Source: Ectobacillus funiculus | GTDB taxonomy: Bacteria > Bacillota > Bacilli > Bacillales > Bacillaceae_G | Assembly: GCF_004138295.1 (NCBI RefSeq) | Contig: NZ_SCFM01000045.1 | Coordinates: 1-56,405, forward strand | Length of the DNA stretch: 56,405 nucleotides | Direction: 5' to 3' | In this document: piece by piece, positions 34,335 through 42,327 of the stretch | Layout: every line of letters begins with the position of its first letter | How positions within the stretch are numbered: position 1 is the stretch's first letter | Notes under the pieces: generated by a model | What the model was told of the DNA's origin: nothing | Database searches by the model: none | Seen by the model: the letters and a program-made list of their open reading frames with translations, nothing else | Made by a program: the position numbers and the translations under genes

Positions 34335-35201
34335 TTGGAGATTAAGTGGTTAAAAACATTTATCGTTGCAGCTAAATACGAGAATTTTAGGAAGACGTCT
34401 GAAGAGCTTTTTTTAACGCAGCCTGCTGTCACAAAGCATATCAAACGTCTTGAGGAGGAGCTCCATGTTGAGTTGTTTGAGAGAACAAAGAAAAAATCAG
34501 TTTTAACTGCTGCTGGCTATCAGTTTCTTCCATACGCAAGGAGCATCGTAGATAAATACGAGGAAGGTCGAACCAGTCTCGAGTCATGGAGGCAGGGCTA
34601 TAAGCGGAGGTTAGTAATTGCAGCGGCACCGCAAATTGCATCCTCTATGTTTCCGTCGTTACTAAGGACCTTTATGGATGAAAATCCTGATATAGACGTA
34701 GTGGTTCAGATAACTTCTTCTTTTCAGGTAGGAGAGGAGGTTAGCTTAGGCAGGGCGGATTTGGGCTTAACGCGAGTGGAAGCAATGCAAACAAATATAT
34801 ATAGCGAGGTTGTACATGAGGAACCGGTTGTTTTGGTAGGTCCTTATAATGAGTATTGTCTTGAAGAACATATGGCACTTAGTACATACAGAGTCATTAC
34901 GGATAATCATCCGGATTATTGGGATTATCTTTTACGGCAAATTAAAAGCTATTATCCGAATGTGAGAACGATGGCTGTAAATCAAGTGGAGATTACAAAG
35001 CGTTTTATTGAACAGGGGCTTGGTGTATCTTATTTACCAGTAACGATGGTTAGAGATGAAGTGCAAAATAGCAGACTGAGAGAGATAAGGAGAGAGCAGG
35101 TTATAGCGCCGAAATCGAAAACATATCTGTTGCAAAAGACAAAAACAGAGGAGGCGGAAGTCTTTAGGGTATTTTTGAAAGAGGTGCTTACTAAATTTTA
35201 A
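34335..35201 (+). CDS. LysR-family transcriptional regulator
   Basis: 288 aa. The N-terminal winged helix is EIKWLKTFIVAAKYENFRKT, then LTQPAVTKHIKRLEEELHVELF. The C-terminal part is an effector-binding domain (RRLVIAAAPQIASSMFPSLL). I chose TTG 34335 because GGGGGG lies five bases upstream. ATG 34329 would touch that ribosome binding site, though it cannot be excluded. The likely target is the divergent methyltransferase gene or itself; the effector is unknown. Ends in a strong terminator. Confidence 0.85.
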   Translation: MEIKWLKTFIVAAKYENFRKTSEELFLTQPAVTKHIKRLEEELHVELFERTKKKSVLTAAGYQFLPYARSIVDKYEEGRTSLESWRQGYKRRLVIAAAPQIASSMFPSLLRTFMDENPDIDVVVQITSSFQVGEEVSLGRADLGLTRVEAMQTNIYSEVVHEEPVVLVGPYNEYCLEEHMALSTYRVITDNHPDYWDYLLRQIKSYYPNVRTMAVNQVEITKRFIEQGLGVSYLPVTMVRDEVQNSRLREIRREQVIAPKSKTYLLQKTKTEEAEVFRVFLKEVLTKF

Positions 35202-35220
35202 TTGGAGAGAACATAAACAA

Positions 35221-35270
35221 AAAAGCAGGTCATGTTACAGGAAGCTAGCTATAACATGACCTGCTTTTTT
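35221..35270 (+). terminator. Terminator of the LysR-type gene
   Basis: Perfect arms AAAAGCAGGTCATGTTA and TAACATGACCTGCTTTT, then TT. Repeat copy 10 begins directly after it. Confidence 0.9.
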
Positions 35271-35405
35271 ACAATGCAGGAAAGCATAAATTTTCAGCTA
35301 GGAGTCATTCGACGTAGTCGAAAATTTTAGGGCTACAGTGTCAGGGCAGTTTCGCCTCTGTCTTCGCCCAAGGGCAGGGCTCGCCAATTGACGAATTTTC
35401 TTTAC
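35271..35405 (+). repeat. Dispersed terminator-associated repeat, copy 10
   Basis: ACAATGCAGGAAAGCATAAA to GACGAATTTTCTTTAC. The inner stem is TTTTC/GAAAA in place of TTTCC/GGAAA. Its last bases contain the stop codon of the minus-strand reductase gene (35402-35404). Confidence 0.85.
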
Positions 35406-36394
35406 AACTTTACAATTGTTCTTCCACGCATTTCAGCTTTTAAAATTGAGGAAAGTACCTGAGGCAGTTCATCCAATGTAACTTCTTGAGCAATGTAATT
35501 TAGAAGTGCCTCTGGCTTCAAATCGGTTGCCATACGTTCCCAGAGCGTTTTACGCAGCTCCATTGGGCAGTACACTGAATCAATGCCGAGCAAGTTTACT
35601 CCGCGCAAAATAAAAGGATATACAGTTGTCGGTACATCTCCGCCACCTGTTAAGCCGCTTACTGCAACTGAGCCCCCATATTGCAACATGATTAATATGG
35701 AAGCAAGTGCTTTGCCTCCGACAGGGTCAATTGCAGCTGCCCACCTTTGCTTCCCGAGCACTGGAATTGGGTCAATCGAAAAATCCTCACGAGAAAGTAT
35801 GTCAGCAGCCCCGATTGCTCGCAAGTACTCATGCTCAGATGCCTTGCCTGTGCTGGCAACAACGTGATAGCCGCGTTTTGCGAGCATTGCGACAGCTGTG
35901 CTTCCAACCCCGCCTGTTGCACCTGTTACGAGCACAGGTCCCTTTTCTGGTGTAAGTCCGTTTTCTTCTAAACGATGGATGGATAGGGCTGCTGTAAAGC
36001 CGGCAGTTCCAAATACCATTGCTTCTTTTAACGTTAATCCTTTCGGAAGCGGGACAATCCAGTCACTTGGAACCCGTGCATACTCGCTAAAACCGCCAAA
36101 ATGGGATACCCCAAGCTCATAGCTTGTCACAATAACCTCATCTCCTGCCTGAAAGCGGGAATCATTTGATTCTGTTACTGTACCAGCAAGGTCAATGCCC
36201 GGTATGAATGGATATGATCGAACGATTTTCCCCTTTGGGATACTTGCTAAGCCATCCTTATAATTGACGCTTGAGTAAGCTGTACGGATGGTTACATTTC
36301 CCTCAGGTAAATCATCTAATGTTAGGTGTTGAATATCTGCAGAGAAATTGTCTTCTGTTTTGTTCACAACAAAGGCACGGAATGAATTTGTCAA
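35402..36394 (-). CDS. Zinc-free alcohol dehydrogenase/quinone oxidoreductase (YhdH/YhfP, AcuI-like)
   Basis: 330-aa NADPH-dependent medium-chain reductase. The N-terminal GroES-like domain has YSSVNYKDGLASIPKGKIVR and FIPGIDLAGTV. The nucleotide-binding motif is VLVTGATGGVGSTAVAMLAK, followed by GYHVVASTGKASEHEYLRAI. The catalytic-zinc ligands are absent. YhdH/AcuI enzymes reduce acryloyl-CoA or related enones; the true substrate here is unknown. The start is TTG 36394, after TAGGAGGTGCACTT. The stop codon lies inside repeat copy 10. Single gene. Confidence 0.88.
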   Translation of the reverse strand: MTNSFRAFVVNKTEDNFSADIQHLTLDDLPEGNVTIRTAYSSVNYKDGLASIPKGKIVRSYPFIPGIDLAGTVTESNDSRFQAGDEVIVTSYELGVSHFGGFSEYARVPSDWIVPLPKGLTLKEAMVFGTAGFTAALSIHRLEENGLTPEKGPVLVTGATGGVGSTAVAMLAKRGYHVVASTGKASEHEYLRAIGAADILSREDFSIDPIPVLGKQRWAAAIDPVGGKALASILIMLQYGGSVAVSGLTGGGDVPTTVYPFILRGVNLLGIDSVYCPMELRKTLWERMATDLKPEALLNYIAQEVTLDELPQVLSSILKAEMRGRTIVKL

Positions 36395-36526
36395 AAGTGC
36401 ACCTCCTACATAATTTATATAGTTATAGTATACCTTCGCCTTGAATTAGGCAAAAAATAGAGGTAATTAGCAAGCCTTCTTTAGAACAACAGTGCTATAT
36501 CAAAGATCTAGCCATAATATTAGGAT

Positions 36527-36568
36527 ACATAGCACCCAAAAACATTGGGAAATGTGCTATCTGTTTTA
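36527..36568 (+). other. Hairpin and possible coding relic upstream of repeat copy 11
   Basis: ATAGCAC/GTGCTAT with inner CCCA/TGGG, then CTGTTTTA; terminator-like but without a gene before it. From 36590 the frame reads KGLNQGEIYSHEYKELPDWH, then TEKASITKV and a stop. A shifted frame from 36679 reads KRMEDMLENPFFYKGLISDL and ends at 36769. This could be a broken gene that I cannot identify. 36395-36526 and 36770-36890 hold nothing else supported. Confidence 0.25.
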
Positions 36569-36889
36569 CCTTGAAAGTGACTGTTTGTCGTAAGGGGTTG
36601 AACCAAGGTGAAATTTATTCGCATGAATACAAGGAATTGCCTGACTGGCACACAGAAAAAGCATCGATAACGAAAGTATGAAACGAATGGAAGATATGCT
36701 CGAAAATCCTTTTTTTTACAAAGGATTAATAAGCGATTTACAAACCAATGTTACAGTAGGAAGTGGGTAGGGCAGCATGCGTGGCTGCCAAGGTATAGAG
36801 CGTAGGTGGGGCTGATACCAGGGGCGGGCTAATCATAACGTCCTTTCTATTTTATATTTGAAATTAAAATAAAAGCAAACTATTCCAAG

Positions 36890-36920
36890 AAGCTATCCAA
36901 ATTGTGGACAAGCTTTTTTT
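36890..36920 (+). terminator. Terminator-like hairpin before repeat copy 11
   Basis: AAGCT-A-TCCA, loop AATTG, TGGA-C-AAGCT, then TTTTTT. No plus-strand gene ends nearby; it may have belonged to the possible relic upstream. Confidence 0.6.
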
Positions 36921-37056
36921 ACATTGTAGGAAAGTATAAATTTCCAGCTAGAAGTGAATTCGAAGTAGTCGGAAATTTTAGGAATACAGTATAAGTGCAA
37001 CTATGCCTTTGTCTTCGCCCAAGGGCACGGATCGCCAGTCGGCGAGTTTTCTTTAT
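36921..37056 (+). repeat. Dispersed terminator-associated repeat, copy 11
   Basis: Full length, from ACATTGTAGGAAAGTATAAA to GGCGAGTTTTCTTTAT. Lies between divergent genes, directly after a T-tract. Confidence 0.88.
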
Positions 37057-37630
37057 TTGTATACAAATTTCTTGTACAGAGGTTGTTTGCTCATCAAAAA
37101 GAAGCGAGTATCTGCACTTTTCCTGCTTAGAAGTTTTATGGAATCCTTGATAACTATTTAAACAAACGTTTGATTGAACAGGAATAGAAGCGTATTTTGT
37201 CAAGAAATATTGTCGAAAACCCAAATTTTCCTGGGAAATAAGGAGAAGAGTAAACAACTTAATAAAAAATCTGTCAAAGTAGCTTATTTATGATGGAGGT
37301 TCTTATGGGTTTAAAGTTTGAAAGAGATTGCAAATCATTGGTTATTTTCACTGATAGTGATTGGCTGAAATTTTACATTATGCTTAATAAAAACATGTAA
37401 ACTTTTTACAAATTGTATAATGGAAAGAATTCAGAAAATTATTACAATAAGAACAAGTACAAAAACGACCGGGACATCTGCATACATACAAGGCGATATG
37501 ATTAGGGAATGGATGCGGGGTAGGACCGCAATGCAAAATCAGTTTAGATAGCGATTTGTTTTTGAAATGAAATTCTCACTCTTTTTCATAGAATTCGTTT
37601 TTCCTATTTTCTAAAGGGGGTTGAGGGAGA
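37057..37630. other. Upstream region of the pyrimidine catabolism genes
   Basis: AT-rich. A TATAAT at about 37416-37421 may be a -10 but lacks a convincing -35. About 200 bases of leader follow. No riboswitch or gene recognised. Expected to contain a PucR-controlled promoter. Confidence 0.3.
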
Positions 37631-38998
37631 TTGAATAAAACGAAAAAAGTGGCTCTTTCATTAACAGACTTGCGGTCAAATTTTAAGGAGGTTCAGAGCG
37701 GGCTTTCAAATAGAGAGGCAGCTGAAGAAGCAAATCGTTGTTTATATTGTTACGACGCTCCTTGCATAAAGGCATGCCCGACGGAAATTGATATTCCGAA
37801 ATTTATTAAGAAGATTGCTTCAGGAAATCTAAAGGGATCGGCAGCAACGATTATGCTGTCAAATCCAGTTGGTGCTAGCTGCTCACGTGTATGTCCAACG
37901 GAGGAGCTATGTGAGGGTGCTTGCGTGTTAAACCATGCTACTAAGCCGATTCAGATTGGAAGTTTGCAGCGTTATGCAACGGATTGGGCGATCCGAAATG
38001 AACAGATATTGTTTGAGGTAGGGGAGAAGAAGGGGAAAACAGTAGCGGTCGTCGGTGGAGGGCCTGCAGGCTTGTCGGCAGCAAGGGAGCTTGCTCGTCT
38101 CGGATATACTGTAACCATTTTTGAAGCGGAGGCACAGGCAGGAGGATTGAACACGTACGGCATTGTTTCATTCCGTCTGCCACAGGCTGTGTCTTATTGG
38201 GAAGTAGATCAAGTGAGAAGCTTAGATGTGGAGATTCGAACTAATACATGTGTGGGTCGTGATGTTTCAACAGAGGAGCTTTTGGAACGATATGATGCTG
38301 TTGTGCTTGCAATTGGTATGGGAAAGGTTCCGATGCTTGGCATTGATGGAGAAGAGCTGGACGGTGTGTATGATGCTATTGATTTTGTGAAACGGACAAA
38401 AACAAACGAGCTGACAAACGAATTCATTGGAAAACGAATTGTAGTTATTGGTGCGGGGAATACAGCTATTGATGGTGCGACATGTTCGGTAAGGCTTGGT
38501 GCAGAGAATGTTAAGATTTTATATCGCCGCACACGTGAGGAGATGAGTGCGTACGATTTCGAGTACGAGTTTGCCAAGCAGGATGGCGTAGAATTCCGGT
38601 GGCTGACTGCGCCTAAGCGTATTATTGGTGAGAATGGAAGTGTTACAGGTATCGAGTGCGTGAAAATGGCCCTTGGTGATCCTGATAAGGACGGTAGACG
38701 GCGTCCGGAAGTGGTAGCAGGCTCTGAATTTGTGATTCCTGTGGATGTTGTAATTAAAGCGATTGGCCAATCGCGTTACATAGAGATGATTGAGGGATTT
38801 GGTCTCACACATAGCCACGGTGTTGTAATGGTTACGAAGGGAACATTTCAAACATCAAACCCGAAGGTCTATGCATGTGGTGATGTGACATTTGGTAAAG
38901 GACAAGGCGAGGCGATGGTCGTAACTGCAGCTCAGCAAGGAAAGCTGACGGCTCATGAGATACATAAGCAGTTTGCGTCTGTGACAGAAACCGTTTAA
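37631..38998 (+). CDS. preT: NAD-dependent dihydropyrimidine dehydrogenase, PreT subunit
   Basis: Flavoprotein subunit that passes electrons between NAD(P)H and PreA for reduction of uracil and thymine. 455 aa. The N-terminal iron-sulfur part has CLYCYDAPCIKACPTEIDIP (from residue 37) and CSRVCPTEELCEGACV. The FAD site is VAVVGGGPAGLSAARELARLG; the NAD(P) site is IVVIGAGNTAIDGATCSVRLG. C-terminal CGDVTFGKGQGEAMVV is typical of the GltD-like fold. TTG 37631 follows AAAGGGGGTTGAGGGAGA. First gene of a probable operon preT-preA-hydA-small gene. Confidence 0.9.
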   Translation: MNKTKKVALSLTDLRSNFKEVQSGLSNREAAEEANRCLYCYDAPCIKACPTEIDIPKFIKKIASGNLKGSAATIMLSNPVGASCSRVCPTEELCEGACVLNHATKPIQIGSLQRYATDWAIRNEQILFEVGEKKGKTVAVVGGGPAGLSAARELARLGYTVTIFEAEAQAGGLNTYGIVSFRLPQAVSYWEVDQVRSLDVEIRTNTCVGRDVSTEELLERYDAVVLAIGMGKVPMLGIDGEELDGVYDAIDFVKRTKTNELTNEFIGKRIVVIGAGNTAIDGATCSVRLGAENVKILYRRTREEMSAYDFEYEFAKQDGVEFRWLTAPKRIIGENGSVTGIECVKMALGDPDKDGRRRPEVVAGSEFVIPVDVVIKAIGQSRYIEMIEGFGLTHSHGVVMVTKGTFQTSNPKVYACGDVTFGKGQGEAMVVTAAQQGKLTAHEIHKQFASVTETV

Positions 38999-39021
38999 TT
39001 CAGGAGAAGGGGGAACGGAAG

Positions 39022-40308
39022 ATGGCGGATTTAAAAATAAATTTAGCAGGTATTGAATCTCCAAACCCGTTTTGGCTGGCGTCAGCGCCGCCTACGAATT
39101 CTGGTTACCAAGTACAGCGTGCATTTGAAGCAGGCTGGGGCGGAGCTGTATGGAAAACGCTTGGAGATCCAATTTTAAACGTTTCTTCCCGATTCGCAGC
39201 GGTTAGCTTTAACGGTCAGCGAGTAGCCGGTTTTAATAATATCGAATTGATTACAGACAGGCCATTAGAGGTCAACTTAAAGGAAATTTACGAAACAAAA
39301 AAGAGATTTCCTAATCATGTGATCGTCGCCTCGCTTATGGTTGAACCAAAGCAGGAGAAATGGCATGAAATTGTAAAGCGTGTCGAGGAGGTTGGTGTGG
39401 ATGGACTTGAGTTGAACTTTGGCTGTCCGCACGGTATGGCAGAACGAGGTATGGGCTCTGCTTCCGGTCAGGTTCCTTCTCTTGTTGAAAGACAAACATA
39501 CTGGGTGAAGGAAGTCGCAAAAACACCAGTTATTGTAAAGCTTACGCCAAATATCACCGATATTACAGCAACAGCGGAGGCAGCGGTGAAGGGCGGTGCT
39601 GATGCTGTTAGTATGATTAATACTATTAATAGCTTAATGGGTGTCGATCTTGATACGTGGAATACAATTCCTCATGTTGCTGGAAAAGGAGCTCATGGCG
39701 GCTATTGTGGACCGGCGGTGAAGCCAATTGCGTTAAACATGGTAGCGGAATGTGCTCGTCATCCGCGTATTAATGTGCCCATTTCAGGTATTGGCGGTAT
39801 TTCAAACTGGCAGGATGCTGCAGAATTTTTACTTATGGGTGCGACAGGGGTTCAAGTTTGTACCGCTGCCATGCACCATGGCTTCCGTATTGTTGAGGAT
39901 ATGATCGATGGGCTCAATAACTATCTTGATAGCAAAGGAATTGCTTCTGTCAGGGATATTATCGGAAAATCAGTTCCGCGTTACTCTGACTGGGGAGATC
40001 TTGACTTGAACTATAAGATAGTTGCTCGTATTAATACCGAAACGTGCATTAATTGTAATAAATGCCATATTGCTTGTGAGGATACATCCCATCAATGTAT
40101 TGATATGCTGAGGGACGCATCAGGTAAAGGTTTTCTCCGTGTTCGTGAGGAGGATTGTGTAGGCTGTAATTTATGCTCTATTGTTTGTCCAGTGGACGGT
40201 GCGATTTCAATGGTAGAGCTTCCAAGTGAAATTGCGCCAATGACGTGGAATGAGCGTCAAGCTGCATTGGGGGCTTTATCAGATTGTGAGACTAATATTG
40301 TAAAGTAA
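39022..40308 (+). CDS. preA: NAD-dependent dihydropyrimidine dehydrogenase, PreA subunit
   Basis: Catalytic subunit with FMN in a TIM barrel: NPFWLASAPPTNSGYQVQRA (residues 13-32), VEVGVDGLELNFGCPHGMAE-like segment, and ISGIGGISNWQDAAEFLLMG. The C-terminus has two 4Fe-4S motifs, CINCNKCHIACEDTSHQC and CVGCNLCSIVCPVDGA. 428 aa, typical. The start ATG follows CAGGAGAAGGGGGAACGGAAG, 23 bases after preT. With PreT it reduces uracil to dihydrouracil in the cytoplasm. Confidence 0.93.
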   Translation: MADLKINLAGIESPNPFWLASAPPTNSGYQVQRAFEAGWGGAVWKTLGDPILNVSSRFAAVSFNGQRVAGFNNIELITDRPLEVNLKEIYETKKRFPNHVIVASLMVEPKQEKWHEIVKRVEEVGVDGLELNFGCPHGMAERGMGSASGQVPSLVERQTYWVKEVAKTPVIVKLTPNITDITATAEAAVKGGADAVSMINTINSLMGVDLDTWNTIPHVAGKGAHGGYCGPAVKPIALNMVAECARHPRINVPISGIGGISNWQDAAEFLLMGATGVQVCTAAMHHGFRIVEDMIDGLNNYLDSKGIASVRDIIGKSVPRYSDWGDLDLNYKIVARINTETCINCNKCHIACEDTSHQCIDMLRDASGKGFLRVREEDCVGCNLCSIVCPVDGAISMVELPSEIAPMTWNERQAALGALSDCETNIVK

Positions 40309-40356
40309 GTGAATTGTGAAGGTGAGGCGGAAGATATATAGGGGGGAACTTATACA

Positions 40357-41775
40357 ATGGGAAAGCTGATTAAAAATGGAACAATTGTAACGGCTGCTGA
40401 TATATACGAAGCGGATGTATTGATTGAAGACGGAAAGATAGCAGCTATTGGTACAGATTTGAAGAGTGAGGGTGTAGAGGTAATTGATGCAACAGGACGC
40501 TATTTGTTTCCAGGAGGTATTGATCCGCACACCCACTTGGATATGCCTTTTGGCGGGACAGTTACGAGAGATGATTTTGAGACAGGTACGGTAGCAGCTG
40601 CGTTTGGCGGAACGACTACTATCATTGACTTTTGCTTAACCAATAAAGGGGAGCCGCTAGGCAATGCAATCCAGACATGGCATGAAAAATCAAAGGATAA
40701 AGCGGTTATTGATTATAGCTTCCATTTAATGATTGGCGAAATGAATGATGATGTGCTTAGGGAGCTTCCGCAGGTTATTCATGAGGAAGGGATTACTTCC
40801 TTTAAAGTATTTATGGCTTACAAAAATGTATTTCAGGCAGATGATGGGACGCTATACCGTACGCTGCTCGCGGCAAAGGAGTTTGGTGCGCTTGTCATGG
40901 TTCACGCGGAAAACGGTGATGTGATTGATTATTTAACAAGGCAAGCACTCAAGGAAGGGAATACAGATCCTATCTATCATGCGCTTACAAGACCGCCCGA
41001 AATAGAAGGAGAAGCAACAGGACGGGCTTGCCAGCTGACGGGTCTAGCGAATTCGCAGCTCTATGTTGTACATGTTTCCTGTGCTGATGCAGTCGAGAAA
41101 ATTGCAGAGGCGCGAAATAAGGGTCTTGATGTGTGGGGAGAGACGTGTCCGCAATATTTAGTACTAGATCGCTCCTATTTAGAAAGGCCAAATTTTGAAG
41201 GGGCGAAATATGTATGGTCACCGCCCCTGCGTGAGAAATGGCATCAGGATGTACTATGGAATGCCTTGAAAAACGGTCAGCTGCAAACAATCGGATCTGA
41301 TCAATGTTCCTTTGACTTTAAAGGGCAAAAGGAGCTCGGGCGCGGAGATTTTACAAAAATTCCAAATGGCGGCCCGACAATTGAAGATCGTATGAGCATC
41401 TTGTTTTCTGAAGGTGTGAAACAGGGAAGAATTACGCTCAATCAGTTTGTTGATATTACTTCTACAAGAATTGCGAAGCTGTTTGGTTTATTTCCGCAAA
41501 AAGGGACGATTGCAGTTGGAACAGATGCAGACATTGTCATCTTTGACGCGAATGTAGAGCGTGTCATTTCTAGGGAAACGCATCATATGGCTGTGGATTA
41601 TAACGCGTTTGAAGGCATGAAGGTAATAGGGGAGCCAGTCAGTGTGCTATGTCGCGGTGAATTTGTTGTACGAAACAGGCAATTTGTGGGGAAGGCTGGT
41701 TACGGATCGTATCTGAAGAGAAAAAAATACGGTGAGGATATGAAACACCAGCAGGACTCAATCCCGGTGCAATAA
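40357..41775 (+). CDS. hydA: Dihydropyrimidinase
   Basis: Opens dihydrouracil to N-carbamoyl-beta-alanine. 472-aa binuclear metal amidohydrolase. Metal ligands: GGIDPHTHLDM (two His), the carboxylated Lys in TSFKVFMAYKN, HAENGD, VVHVSCADA and GSDQCSFDFKGQ (Asp). A short N-terminal and a C-terminal beta domain frame the barrel. The start ATG follows AGGGGGGAACTTATACA. 48 bases after preA, same operon. Hydantoinases are close relatives; the PreTA context decides for dihydropyrimidinase. Confidence 0.92.
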   Translation: MGKLIKNGTIVTAADIYEADVLIEDGKIAAIGTDLKSEGVEVIDATGRYLFPGGIDPHTHLDMPFGGTVTRDDFETGTVAAAFGGTTTIIDFCLTNKGEPLGNAIQTWHEKSKDKAVIDYSFHLMIGEMNDDVLRELPQVIHEEGITSFKVFMAYKNVFQADDGTLYRTLLAAKEFGALVMVHAENGDVIDYLTRQALKEGNTDPIYHALTRPPEIEGEATGRACQLTGLANSQLYVVHVSCADAVEKIAEARNKGLDVWGETCPQYLVLDRSYLERPNFEGAKYVWSPPLREKWHQDVLWNALKNGQLQTIGSDQCSFDFKGQKELGRGDFTKIPNGGPTIEDRMSILFSEGVKQGRITLNQFVDITSTRIAKLFGLFPQKGTIAVGTDADIVIFDANVERVISRETHHMAVDYNAFEGMKVIGEPVSVLCRGEFVVRNRQFVGKAGYGSYLKRKKYGEDMKHQQDSIPVQ

Positions 41776-41840
41776 TCTTACTTTCTCAAATTGAAAATTA
41801 TATGTGGGGATAACCGGAAGTGTGAAAAAGGGGTGTGTGC

Positions 41841-42059
41841 ATGTCCTATCAAGAGTTTTTGACGGAGCGCGATAGAATTGATTTTCTTATTCAGAAGGGA
41901 TATAGTATTCGGGCCGTTCAGGAAAACTTAGACGGTGCTTTCGTACAATTTGAGAGACAGAATGATGGGGAAAGCGAAACAGAAACGCTGCATGTTCGGA
42001 CGGCCGATGGAAGGAAGTACTTTTCGGCTTTTTTGATTCGCCAAGGAACAGCAGGATAG
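41841..42059 (+). CDS. Small protein of unknown function in the pyrimidine operon
   Basis: 72 aa, acidic, soluble: it begins SYQEFLTERDRIDFLIQKGY and has a central AVQENLDGAFVQFERQ and a C-terminal HVRTADGRKYFSAFLIRQG. I recognise no domain. ATG 41841 follows AAAAAGGGGTGTGTGC. It lies 65 bases after the dihydropyrimidinase gene and its stop codon touches the perfect palindrome that ends the operon. It is too small to be the missing beta-ureidopropionase. A regulatory or assembly role is possible but not shown. Confidence 0.7.
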   Translation: MSYQEFLTERDRIDFLIQKGYSIRAVQENLDGAFVQFERQNDGESETETLHVRTADGRKYFSAFLIRQGTAG

Positions 42060-42108
42060 TATATGTAAAAGGGATTGACTGCATGCAGTCAATCCCTTTT
42101 ACATATAC
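42059..42108. terminator. Perfect 50-base palindrome at the end of the pyrimidine operon
   Basis: Two 25-base arms meet without a spacer at 42083/42084; the centre is GACTGCATGCAGTC and the ends are GTATATGTAAAAGGG and its complement. The left end is the last base of the stop codon. CCCTTTT on the right arm, and its mirror, would serve as a two-way terminator. Confidence 0.75.
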
Positions 42109-42327
42109 GCGTATGGAGAAATGGCATACAAGCTGGATGTGTATTTAGCAATCCATAAAAGGAAATAGAGTCAGGTAATCTGACAAATCGGTAGAGGGAA
42201 GAGTTTAAATAATTGTATAGTTTCTTATACATAAGGACAAAGCAAGCATTGTTGGGCTATAAAGGGAAAAGTGCTAGTCTGCAAGAATAGTATTAAGAAG
42301 ATTATGTTTTCAAAAAGGAGTGAGAAG

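Noticed and set aside
41841-42059. The 72-aa protein as the missing beta-ureidopropionase
   Set aside because: Far too short and without amidohydrolase or nitrilase motifs.
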